A stretch of DNA of 9,329 nucleotides, from NCBI RefSeq assembly GCF_036504375.1, contig NZ_DASXVH010000014.1, positions 1-9,329 of the forward strand. Reading direction: 5' to 3'. Shown here piece after piece: positions 1-5,739 of the stretch. Both the position numbers and the translations under genes were made by a program. This DNA comes from Novimethylophilus sp036504375. GTDB taxonomy: Bacteria; Pseudomonadota; Gammaproteobacteria; Burkholderiales; Methylophilaceae. A model generated the notes under the pieces. That model saw only the letters and a program-made list of their open reading frames with translations, was not told where the DNA came from and did not search any database. Every line of letters begins with the position of its first letter. Position 1 is the stretch's first letter.

Positions 1-310
1 CGATATGCCCGGACTGGGCCTCGAGGCGCTTGACCATCTCGCGCAGGATGGTCTCGAAACTCTCCACCGAAATCTCGCGCTCGTTCATGTTGAGGATCTC
101 GACAAAGCGCGACATGTGCGTGCCCTTGAAGTTGTGCGGCAGATGCACGTACATGTTGAACATCGCCACGGTATGCTGCACCCCGCCGCTCTTGTCCTTG
201 ACCTTGATCGGATGGCGGATGGCCTTGATGCCGACCTTGTCGATCGCAAGATGGCGCACGTCCGGGGTGTTCTGGACGTCTTCGATAGATGGGGTGCTTA
301 GTTGGTTCAT
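1..310 (-). CDS. folE2: GTP cyclohydrolase I, FolE2 type (N-terminal 103 residues, partial)
   Basis: FolE2 converts GTP to 7,8-dihydroneopterin triphosphate in the cytosol, the first step of folate (and, in some bacteria, queuosine) synthesis. It is the alternative to the zinc enzyme FolE and can use other metals. Only the first 103 codons are here; family members are roughly 260-270 aa, so about 60% lies beyond the left edge. The recognisable part is the conserved strand/helix with FNMYVHLP (residues 51-58) and HNFKGTHMSRFVEILN (59-74), followed by a helix containing ETILREMVKRLEA. The start is the ATG at 308-310, giving MNQLSTPSIEDVQ, a typical FolE2 N-terminus; the ribosome site before it is weak. 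The gene follows dxs by 33 nt on the same strand, and a good promoter overlaps the end of dxs, so it may be expressed separately from the isoprenoid genes. I found no clear Zur operator. Confidence 0.93.
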   Translation of the reverse strand, partial: MNQLSTPSIEDVQNTPDVRHLAIDKVGIKAIRHPIKVKDKSGGVQHTVAMFNMYVHLPHNFKGTHMSRFVEILNMNEREISVESFETILREMVKRLEAQSGHI

Positions 311-334
311 AATATTTCTAATCGCTAATAGTTG

Positions 335-363
335 AGTATAGCACTAGGACAATCGTTTCTCAA
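335..363 (-). promoter_or_regulatory. Predicted sigma-70 promoter for folE2, mostly inside the 3' end of dxs
   Basis: On the minus strand there is a -35 element TTGAGA (358-363), a spacer of exactly 17 nt, and a -10 element TATACT (335-340) preceded by TGC, an extended -10. Each hexamer matches the consensus at 5 of 6 positions. The -35 lies inside the last dxs codons and the -10 in the dxs-folE2 gap. The expected transcript start is near position 328, leaving a short leader of roughly 18 nt before the folE2 ATG. This is a prediction from base matches only, but it is the best promoter-like sequence I see in the window. Confidence 0.6.
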
Positions 364-2185
364 TCGCGGTTCGGATGCCCGCAGCATCCAGTCCGCAGGC
401 GGCAAGCAGCTTTTCCGGCGCGCCGTGTTCGATGAAACGGTCCGGCAATCCCAGTTGCAACAGGCCCTTTTCTCTGCCGGCGGCTTCCAGCACCTCCGCC
501 ACCGCGCTGCCCGCACCGCCCATGACGCTATTTTCTTCCACCGTCACCAGCAGATCATGTCCGGCGGCAAGTTCCAATACCAGCGCCTCATCCAGCGGCT
601 TGATGAAGCGCATATTGGCGACCGTCGCATCCAGGCTTTCCGCCGCCGCCAAGGCCGGCGCCAGCATGCTGCCGAACGCCAGGATCGCCACCTTGTGGCC
701 CTGCCGGCGGATTTCGCCCTTGCCGATGGGCAAGGCCTGCAGCGCCGCATCGACCGCCACGCCGGACCCGCACCCGCGCGGGTAGCGCACCGCGGCCGGG
801 CCGTCATGACGGAAGCCGGTGGTCAGCATCTGGCGGCACTCGTTTTCATCGCTGGGCGCCATGAGCACTATATTGGGGATGCAGCGCAAATATGCAATAT
901 CGAAACTTCCGGCATGCGTGGGACCGTCGGCGCCGACCAGCCCGGCGCGATCTATCGCCAGCAGCACCGGCAGGTTTTGCAGGGCGACGTCATGGATCAG
1001 CTGATCGTAGGCGCGCTGCAGAAAAGTGGAATAAATCGCCACTACCGGCTTCAGCCCTTCGCAGGCCAGGCCGGCGGCAAATGTCAGCGCGTGCTGTTCG
1101 GCGATGCCGACGTCGAAATAACGCTGCGGAAACTGCTGCTGGAATTTGTTGAGGCCGGAGCCGTCGCACATCGCCGGCGTGATGCCGATCAGGCGCTCGT
1201 CCTCGCCCGCCATGTCGGCGAGCCAGTCGCCGAAAATCTGGGTATAGGTCTGCTGGCTGTTGCCGGGCGCGCATAGTCCGTTGACGGGGTCGAACTTGCC
1301 GACGCCGTGGAATTTTCCCGGGTCGTCTTCGGCCGGCTGGTAGCCCTTGCCTTTCTGCGTGACGACATGCAGGAATTGTGGCCCTTGCAGTTGGCGGATA
1401 TTGGATAGCGTCGCCACCAATACATCCAGGTCATGGCCGTCGATCGGCCCGATGTAGTTGAAGCCAAACTCCTCGAACAGCGTACCCGGCGTCATCATGC
1501 CCTTGACGTGCTCCTCGGCGCGTTTGGCCAGCTCCAAGAGCGGCGGCGCCGCGCCCAGCACCTTTTCGGTGCCGCGTCGCATGCGGTCGTACAGGCGGCC
1601 GGACAGCAGCTTGGCAAGATAATTGTTGAGCGCGCCGACGTTGGGCGAAATCGACATATCGTTGTCGTTGAGGATCACCAGCAGGTTGGCATCCATCGCG
1701 CCGGCGTTGTTCAACGCCTCGAACGCCATGCCGGCAGTCATCGCTCCGTCGCCGATGATCGCCACCGCGCGGCGCCCCAGGCCCTGCTGCTGCGCCGCCA
1801 CCGCCATGCCCAGCGCGGCGGAAATCGAGGTGCTGGAGTGGCCTACCCCAAAGGCGTCGTATTCGCTCTCGGCTCTGCGCGGAAAGCCGGCGATGCCGCC
1901 CTCCTTGCGCAGACCCGACATCGCGGCGCGGCGCCCGGTGAGGATCTTGTGCGGATAGGTCTGGTGGCCCACGTCCCACACCAGCCGGTCGTCCGGGGTA
2001 TTGAACACGTAATGCAGCGCAACGGTGAGTTCCACCACGCCCAGATTGGACGCCAAATGCCCGCCGGTCTGGGCCACACTCTCGATGAGGAAGGCACGCA
2101 GCTCATCCGCCAGCTGCGGCAGCTGCTTGCGCTCCAACTGGCGCAGCTGCGCCGGGAAGTCGATCTGTTCGAGCAATGAAGTCAT
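344..2185 (-). CDS. dxs: 1-deoxy-D-xylulose-5-phosphate synthase
   Basis: This cytosolic thiamine-diphosphate enzyme condenses pyruvate with glyceraldehyde 3-phosphate to 1-deoxy-D-xylulose 5-phosphate, the entry step of the MEP isoprenoid pathway and a precursor of thiamine and pyridoxal phosphate. The 613-aa length is normal for the family. Visible features are the substrate-side histidine in GGHLASNLG (His43), WDVGHQTYPHK (70-80), the thiamine-diphosphate motif starting at GDG (145-147) and ending at NDN (173-175), the catalytic glutamate in DVGIAEQHA (Glu363), the pyrimidine-domain segment YSTFLQRAYDQLIHDV (385-400), and the C-terminal transketolase domain from about residue 490. The ATG at 2183-2185 overlaps the ispA stop by one base (TGATG), which supports both this start and translational coupling. 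Its product feeds, through the rest of the MEP pathway, into the substrate of IspA encoded just upstream. Nothing is missing or disrupted. Confidence 0.98.
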   Translation of the reverse strand: MTSLLEQIDFPAQLRQLERKQLPQLADELRAFLIESVAQTGGHLASNLGVVELTVALHYVFNTPDDRLVWDVGHQTYPHKILTGRRAAMSGLRKEGGIAGFPRRAESEYDAFGVGHSSTSISAALGMAVAAQQQGLGRRAVAIIGDGAMTAGMAFEALNNAGAMDANLLVILNDNDMSISPNVGALNNYLAKLLSGRLYDRMRRGTEKVLGAAPPLLELAKRAEEHVKGMMTPGTLFEEFGFNYIGPIDGHDLDVLVATLSNIRQLQGPQFLHVVTQKGKGYQPAEDDPGKFHGVGKFDPVNGLCAPGNSQQTYTQIFGDWLADMAGEDERLIGITPAMCDGSGLNKFQQQFPQRYFDVGIAEQHALTFAAGLACEGLKPVVAIYSTFLQRAYDQLIHDVALQNLPVLLAIDRAGLVGADGPTHAGSFDIAYLRCIPNIVLMAPSDENECRQMLTTGFRHDGPAAVRYPRGCGSGVAVDAALQALPIGKGEIRRQGHKVAILAFGSMLAPALAAAESLDATVANMRFIKPLDEALVLELAAGHDLLVTVEENSVMGGAGSAVAEVLEAAGREKGLLQLGLPDRFIEHGAPEKLLAACGLDAAGIRTAIEKRLS

Positions 2186-3075
2186 CAGAATTGCCGTTGT
2201 GTAATAAAAGCGGCGAGCTGCTTTAACCGCAGCGCCTGCGCGCCGAACGGCACCAGTTGCTCCAGTGCGCTGTCGTGCAGTTCCTGCGCCAAGCGTTTGG
2301 CCCGTTCCGGCCCGAGGATAGTGACGTAAGTGGGCTTGTTCTGTGCAGCATCCTTGCCGGCGGTTTTGCCCAGGGTCGCGGTGTCCGCTTCGCTGTCGAG
2401 TATGTCGTCCACTACCTGGAAAGCCAGCCCGATGCTCTTGGCATAATGATCCAGCGCCGCCAGCCGGGAAACGTTATGGGTTTGCCCGCAATGGGCGCCG
2501 AGCAGCGCCGCCGCCCGGATCAACGCGCCAGTCTTGTGGATGTGCATGAATTCCAGCTCCATCTGCGTCAGGTCCAGCCCTACGCTGGCGAGATCGATGG
2601 CCTGGCCGCCGGCCATGCCGCGCGAACCGGAAGCCTGCGCCAGCAAATGGCTCATTGTCAACTGGCACGCCGCATCCTGCAGCAAGCCGGGCTGGGCCAG
2701 CGCCTGGAAGGCCAGACTTTGCAATGCATCGCCCACCAGGAGCGCTGTCGCATCGTCGAATTGTTTATGGCAGGACGGCTTGCCGCGCCGCAGGTCGTCG
2801 TCGTCCATACAGGGCAGGTCGTCATGCACCAGAGAATATGCGTGGATCAGCTCCACCGCTGCCGCAGCGGCATCCACCCTGGCCGGATCGGCATCGCATA
2901 GCTCTCCCGCGGCATGGGCCAGCAAGGCGCGCACCCGCTTGCCGCCGCCCAGCACGACGTAGCGCATGGCCTGGTGCAAACGTTGGGGAACAACCTGTCC
3001 GGAGGGCAGCAACCGCTCCAGCACCACCTCGGTACGGGACTGGATGGCATGCATCCAGTCGTTGAAATCAGTCAT
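2185..3075 (-). CDS. ispA: Farnesyl diphosphate synthase (short-chain (E)-prenyl transferase)
   Basis: IspA joins dimethylallyl diphosphate and isopentenyl diphosphate to geranyl and then farnesyl diphosphate, the precursor of quinone side chains, undecaprenyl phosphate and hopanoids. The 296-aa protein carries the first aspartate-rich motif DDLPCMD (residues 85-91, the bacterial DDx4D form), the GGQAID segment (156-161), KTG (181-183) and the second aspartate-rich motif DDILD (223-227). The sequence HAYSLVHDD leading into the first motif fits bacterial type II farnesyl diphosphate synthases, so FPP is the likely main product; geranylgeranyl product cannot be excluded by eye. The start is the ATG at 3073-3075, inside the last codons of xseB (8-nt overlap). 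The stop overlaps the dxs ATG by one base. The xseB-ispA-dxs order is common in proteobacteria. The gene probably has no promoter of its own. Confidence 0.97.
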   Translation of the reverse strand: MTDFNDWMHAIQSRTEVVLERLLPSGQVVPQRLHQAMRYVVLGGGKRVRALLAHAAGELCDADPARVDAAAAAVELIHAYSLVHDDLPCMDDDDLRRGKPSCHKQFDDATALLVGDALQSLAFQALAQPGLLQDAACQLTMSHLLAQASGSRGMAGGQAIDLASVGLDLTQMELEFMHIHKTGALIRAAALLGAHCGQTHNVSRLAALDHYAKSIGLAFQVVDDILDSEADTATLGKTAGKDAAQNKPTYVTILGPERAKRLAQELHDSALEQLVPFGAQALRLKQLAAFITQRQF

Positions 3076-3298
3076 CGGCGATCGGGAAATCCTGCAAATT
3101 GTTCTGCCCGTTAAGGATGCGCACTTGCTGTTCGGCGTTCTGCAAGGATTTTTGGCAGAACTGCAGCAACTCGGCGCCCCGCTTGTAAGCCGCCAACGAC
3201 TGCTCGAGCGGCAGCTGGCCCTCTTCCATCTGGCGAACGATTTCAGTCAAGTCGGCGAGCGCGGTTTCGAAATTCTTGGGGGGGGAGCTTTTGGTCAT
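3068..3298 (-). CDS. xseB: Exodeoxyribonuclease VII small subunit
   Basis: XseB is the small helical subunit of exonuclease VII; several copies wrap the large subunit XseA, which degrades single-stranded DNA in both directions. The 76-aa length is typical (about 80). The hallmark pattern is present: FETALADLTEIVRQMEEGQL (10-29), the LPLEQSLAAYKRGAELL stretch (29-45) and a C-terminal helix CQKSLQNAEQQV. The start at 3296-3298 is backed by a purine-rich ribosome site 5 nt upstream. It is the first gene of the minus-strand operon and overlaps ispA by 8 nt. xseA is not in the window; the two subunits are often encoded apart. The acidic tail after residue 65 is not conserved in the family. Confidence 0.95.
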   Translation of the reverse strand: MTKSSPPKNFETALADLTEIVRQMEEGQLPLEQSLAAYKRGAELLQFCQKSLQNAEQQVRILNGQNNLQDFPIADD

Positions 3299-3303
3299 AG
3301 ACG

Positions 3304-3313
3304 CCTTTCCTTT
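3304..3313 (-). promoter_or_regulatory. Ribosome binding site of xseB
   Basis: The minus strand reads AAAGGAAAGG ending 5 nt before the xseB ATG. This is the clearest purine-rich Shine-Dalgarno-type sequence of the left operon and supports the chosen xseB start. The starts of ispA and dxs, which overlap the preceding genes, lack a comparable site, in line with translational coupling. Confidence 0.7.
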
Positions 3314-3318
3314 GCAAC

Positions 3319-3346
3319 GCTATCAAAAAAAGGCGGCATTGGTCAA
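3319..3346 (-). promoter_or_regulatory. Weak candidate promoter proximal to xseB
   Basis: The minus strand has TTGACC (3341-3346), a 16-nt spacer and GATAGC (3319-3324), about 20 nt before the xseB start. The -35 is good (5 of 6) but the -10 matches only 3 of 6. An alternative -10, TAAAAT (3413-3418 on the minus strand, 5 of 6), lies farther upstream but lacks a recognisable -35. The xseB operon must be transcribed from somewhere in this divergent region; I cannot decide which site is used. Confidence 0.25.
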
Positions 3347-3397
3347 ATCGGTTTATTCAAGCTGCCTTCGGAAAACGACGGAAATCGGCAGAGAATC

Positions 3398-3436
3398 GCC
3401 TTGCAGGCCGTTATTTTACCCTCATCCCTGCAAGGC
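3398..3436. repeat. Perfect 10-bp inverted repeat in the xseB / PilZ-protein intergenic region
   Basis: GCCTTGCAGG (3398-3407) is followed 19 nt later by its exact reverse complement CCTGCAAGGC (3427-3436). The AT-rich loop contains TAAAAT on the minus strand (3413-3418), which resembles a -10 element pointing toward xseB. No run of T follows either arm, so it is not a standard intrinsic terminator. It could be an operator bound by a dimeric regulator or a leader-RNA hairpin. The repeat itself is seen directly; any function is unknown. Confidence 0.6.
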
Positions 3437-3473
3437 ATCGCCGGCCTGAAGTGCCGAATCAAGCTCAGCGACA

Positions 3474-3502
3474 TTGTCAATTGCCGATAAAGTTGTCATA
3501 TT
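3474..3502 (+). promoter_or_regulatory. Candidate sigma-70 promoter for the PilZ-like protein gene
   Basis: TTGTCA (3474-3479, 5 of 6 to the -35 consensus) is followed after 17 nt by CATATT (3497-3502, 4 of 6 to the -10 consensus). The predicted transcript start would lie near 3509, about 25 nt before the ATG at 3535. A second TTGTCA (3493-3498) overlaps the -10. The prediction is by eye and moderate. Confidence 0.4.
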
Positions 3503-3534
3503 AGGCGCCGACATCGAAAAACAGCGGTTTTAAT

Positions 3535-4959
3535 ATGGAATGGCTAGCCAACAATCTTGCAGATAACCCCCTTGCCGCGCAGGAACTCGCACTGCGCCAG
3601 TTGCACGAGCTTTCGCTGCAAGGCCATGAACGGCTGCTATGGCTGATCGAAACCGACACGACCCTGAACGCATCCGCGCGCCTGCTGGCCAAACGCTATG
3701 CGGAAGCGCGGCGGCTGCCCGCCGAGCAGGAAGCGCATCTGTGGAACACCGGCCATGCGTATCACGACCAATGGGCGCGGGCTTATTCGCAATCGCTGCG
3801 CGAAATATCGCAAGACGCGCGCTCCGCCGCTGAGGCTCCGGCCATAGTGGCGCGCATCCTTTATCATTGCGGCCGCACCGCAGTATGGCGCAATTTTCGC
3901 TACATTGCGGACCCCAACGGCTGGTGGCTGGACATTCACAAGCTCTATGCGTTCGCCGAGCGAGACAATTTTGCAACCAGGCCGATCCCGCTGTATCAGA
4001 CCGAGCCTGCAGTCAGCTGCACCATGCTCTATCTGCATAACCTGCTGCTGGATTCGATCAACCGCACCAACCTCACCAAGCATCAGATCGAAACGATTTA
4101 CCAATGGCTGCACCAGTGGTCCGGCAAGCTCGAGCTGGAACGCGACTACCGGGAAGAGCGCCAGCTGTTTTATGTGAACCTGAGCGAAGACCGCGGCAGC
4201 CGGCGCATCCGCAATCTTGAACCCACGGATAGCTGCCGGTATTGGCAGACTGACTTGATGGTGGCGGATATCGAACAGGCAATGGAAAACGCCGAAACCG
4301 GCCGCCATGCGGAAGGCGAGATAGAGCTCGATATCCTGCAGCAGATGCATGCCGAATGGTCGCGCTCCGCCTACAGGCGGCAGCGTCGTACCGACGAGCG
4401 CGACACGGTGACCAAACAGGCCAGCGTGGCCAACGGCATCTATGCGGTCTGCCAGGAAGTGCAGAGCCAGGCGGTCGGCGGCGTATCCATGGAACTCGGT
4501 GGCGAGCTGTGGTGTATAGAAAACGAATCACGCTACGGATTCGGGGCAATCGTCAGCACCGAGCTGAACACCTGGCTCAAAGTCGGCCGTCTGATCGCGC
4601 TGCGCGAGGAAATGAATTTGGGCATGAGCATGGTAGGCGTGGTGCGCAGCCTCAAGCACCAGGAAGAAGGCAAGGTGTATGTCGGCGTCGAAGTGCTAAG
4701 CCACATGGCCCTGTACGGCACGCTGCAGGAAATGCACGACGGTCCCGGCAACCAGCCTTTCCCCGGGGTATTCATCTCCTCCGACGAAGAACGCGGCATC
4801 CCGTCGTCGCTGCTGTTGCCGGCCATCGAATACCAGGCCGACGCCCAGTTGCGCCTGCGGCTGGACAGACGGGTGCGCCACGTCTGGCTTTCCAGGCTGA
4901 TGGAACGGAAAGACGATTGGGTTCGGGTAGAAGTCGAAGTGCTGGGAAACGCCGCCTGA
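3535..4959 (+). CDS. Atypical PilZ-like domain protein with long helical N-terminal region
   Basis: I do not recognise a named family for the full 474 residues. Roughly residues 1-270 look all-helical and soluble, rich in Leu, Glu, Arg, Trp and Tyr, with no signal peptide or membrane segment. The C-terminal part from about 280 resembles a PilZ (cyclic di-GMP receptor) domain. It has an arginine cluster RRQRR (281-285) that could serve as the RxxxR motif, and NESRYG (330-335), which fits the [D/N]xSxxG motif, followed by alternating beta-strand sequence (VGRLIALREE, VGVVRSL, VYVGVEVLS). The gap between the two motifs, about 44 residues, is longer than in classical PilZ proteins, so ligand binding is uncertain. 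The ATG at 3535 has only a weak ribosome site. The gene is divergent from xseB and convergent with the esterase, so it is probably transcribed alone. A c-di-GMP effector or a degenerate, protein-interacting PilZ domain are both possible. Confidence 0.8.
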   Translation: MEWLANNLADNPLAAQELALRQLHELSLQGHERLLWLIETDTTLNASARLLAKRYAEARRLPAEQEAHLWNTGHAYHDQWARAYSQSLREISQDARSAAEAPAIVARILYHCGRTAVWRNFRYIADPNGWWLDIHKLYAFAERDNFATRPIPLYQTEPAVSCTMLYLHNLLLDSINRTNLTKHQIETIYQWLHQWSGKLELERDYREERQLFYVNLSEDRGSRRIRNLEPTDSCRYWQTDLMVADIEQAMENAETGRHAEGEIELDILQQMHAEWSRSAYRRQRRTDERDTVTKQASVANGIYAVCQEVQSQAVGGVSMELGGELWCIENESRYGFGAIVSTELNTWLKVGRLIALREEMNLGMSMVGVVRSLKHQEEGKVYVGVEVLSHMALYGTLQEMHDGPGNQPFPGVFISSDEERGIPSSLLLPAIEYQADAQLRLRLDRRVRHVWLSRLMERKDDWVRVEVEVLGNAA

Positions 4960-4975
4960 AGCCGCCAACCCCGGA

Positions 4976-5644
4976 CTAGCTCAGTATCCGCAATAAAAAT
5001 TCGCGAATATCATCGACCTCCGCACCGCATACGCTGTGCGGCATCGGATATTCGTGCCATTCGACCGGGTAGCCTTCCGCCTCCAGTCTGCGCCGGGACT
5101 TTCGCGCGGCCTCAAGCGGAATCACGGTATCGTCGCGGCCATGCGCCATGAATATGGGCAAAGTACGGTTGGCTTCGCTGCTTTCCGCCTGCAAACTGTC
5201 ATGCAACGGGAGATAGGTGGACAGCGCGACCACGCCCCCCAGCCTATCCTTGTGGCGTAGCGCGGTCTGTAGCGCGACAGCCCCGCCCTGGGAGAATCCC
5301 GCCAGTACGATATGTGCGGAATCGACGCCGCGCGTTTTTTCGCGCGCGATCAATGCCTCTATCCCGGCTTGTGATGCCCGTATGCCGGTCTCGTCCTGCG
5401 CCCCGGCGATATCCAGCGAATAAATGTCATACCAGGCGGGCATCACCCAGCCGTTGTTGACGGTCACCGGCATGCCGGGCGCATGCGGGAAAATGAAGCG
5501 CACGACCATCGGCAGCGCCAGTTCCTCGGCCATCGGCGCGAAGTCGCCGCCGTCGGCGCCCAGCCCGTGCAGCCATATGACGCTGGCTTCGGGAGACGCG
5601 CCGGAACAAATTTCTATTGCATCCAGCATGGCTGATTTTTCCAT
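4976..5644 (-). CDS. Alpha/beta-hydrolase carboxylesterase (phospholipase/carboxylesterase family)
   Basis: This 222-aa cytosolic enzyme probably hydrolyses short-chain carboxyl esters, like Pseudomonas carboxylesterase II and other Abhydrolase_2 members; its natural substrate is unknown. The fold is clear: VIWLHGLGADGGDF (22-35, oxyanion loop), FPHAP (52-56), the nucleophile elbow GFSQGG (Ser118), HGRDDTVIP with Asp172 as the likely acid, and MPHSV with His203. There is no signal peptide. I start it at the ATG at 5642-5644 because GGAGG lies 4 nt upstream; an in-frame TTG at 5674 would add ten residues but has no ribosome site and the extra residues do not resemble the family. It ends 16 bp from the end of the PilZ-like gene (convergent), with no obvious terminator between. 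It is divergent from the adenylate cyclase, 95 bp apart. Confidence 0.93.
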   Translation of the reverse strand: MEKSAMLDAIEICSGASPEASVIWLHGLGADGGDFAPMAEELALPMVVRFIFPHAPGMPVTVNNGWVMPAWYDIYSLDIAGAQDETGIRASQAGIEALIAREKTRGVDSAHIVLAGFSQGGAVALQTALRHKDRLGGVVALSTYLPLHDSLQAESSEANRTLPIFMAHGRDDTVIPLEAARKSRRRLEAEGYPVEWHEYPMPHSVCGAEVDDIREFLLRILS

Positions 5645-5647
5645 CGA

Positions 5648-5653
5648 ACCTCC
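5648..5653 (-). promoter_or_regulatory. Ribosome binding site deciding the esterase start
   Basis: The minus strand reads GGAGGT here, immediately before TCG and the ATG at 5644. It is a near-perfect Shine-Dalgarno match and selects this ATG over the upstream in-frame TTG at 5674. Confidence 0.75.
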
Positions 5654-5667
5654 GGGCTTTCTAGCTG

Positions 5668-5697
5668 CTGTCAAACAAAAGGGTTTTGGGCTATGCT
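5668..5697 (+). promoter_or_regulatory. Candidate promoter of the cAMP cassette
   Basis: CTGTCA (5668-5673, 4 of 6), an 18-nt spacer and TATGCT (5692-5697, 4 of 6) precede the cyclase start by about 42 nt. The -10 lies inside a short palindrome, GGCTA-TGC-TAGCC (5689-5701), which could be a small operator or chance. No CRP-type site is visible, so there is no sequence evidence for feedback by cAMP through a classical CRP. Confidence 0.3.
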
Positions 5698-5739
5698 AGC
5701 CGGAAAAATTCCCGCCACGCATGGGATCAAACAATACCG

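Noticed and set aside
332..2179. Plus-strand open frames of 314 (332-1276) and 248 (1433-2179) codons opposite dxs
   Set aside because: They are antisense shadows of a full-length dxs, have low-complexity Arg/His/Gln-rich translations and no supporting ribosome site or family.
4960..4975. Possible bidirectional terminator between the convergent PilZ-like and esterase genes
   Set aside because: The 16-bp gap and its flanks show no stem with a following T-run on either strand.
5645..5674. TTG start adding ten residues to the esterase
   Set aside because: The GGAGG ribosome site lies inside this extension and points to the ATG at 5644.
5669..5674. Perfect -35 hexamer TTGACA on the minus strand upstream of the esterase
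   Set aside because: At 16-18 nt downstream there is no -10-like sequence; that position falls on the ribosome binding site and start codon, so it cannot be the esterase promoter.
5689..5701. Short palindrome GGCTA-TGC-TAGCC
   Set aside because: Five-base arms are too short to claim as a functional operator or hairpin; mentioned only in the promoter entry.
5686..5739. TTG start adding 18 residues to the adenylate cyclase
   Set aside because: The added residues are not family-like, the TTG overlaps the candidate promoter, and the ATG at 5740 places the first membrane helix at a normal distance from the N-terminus.
5645..5739. CRP-type operator upstream of the cAMP cassette
   Set aside because: No TGTGA-N6-TCACA-like pair is present here or in the 3299-3534 intergenic region.
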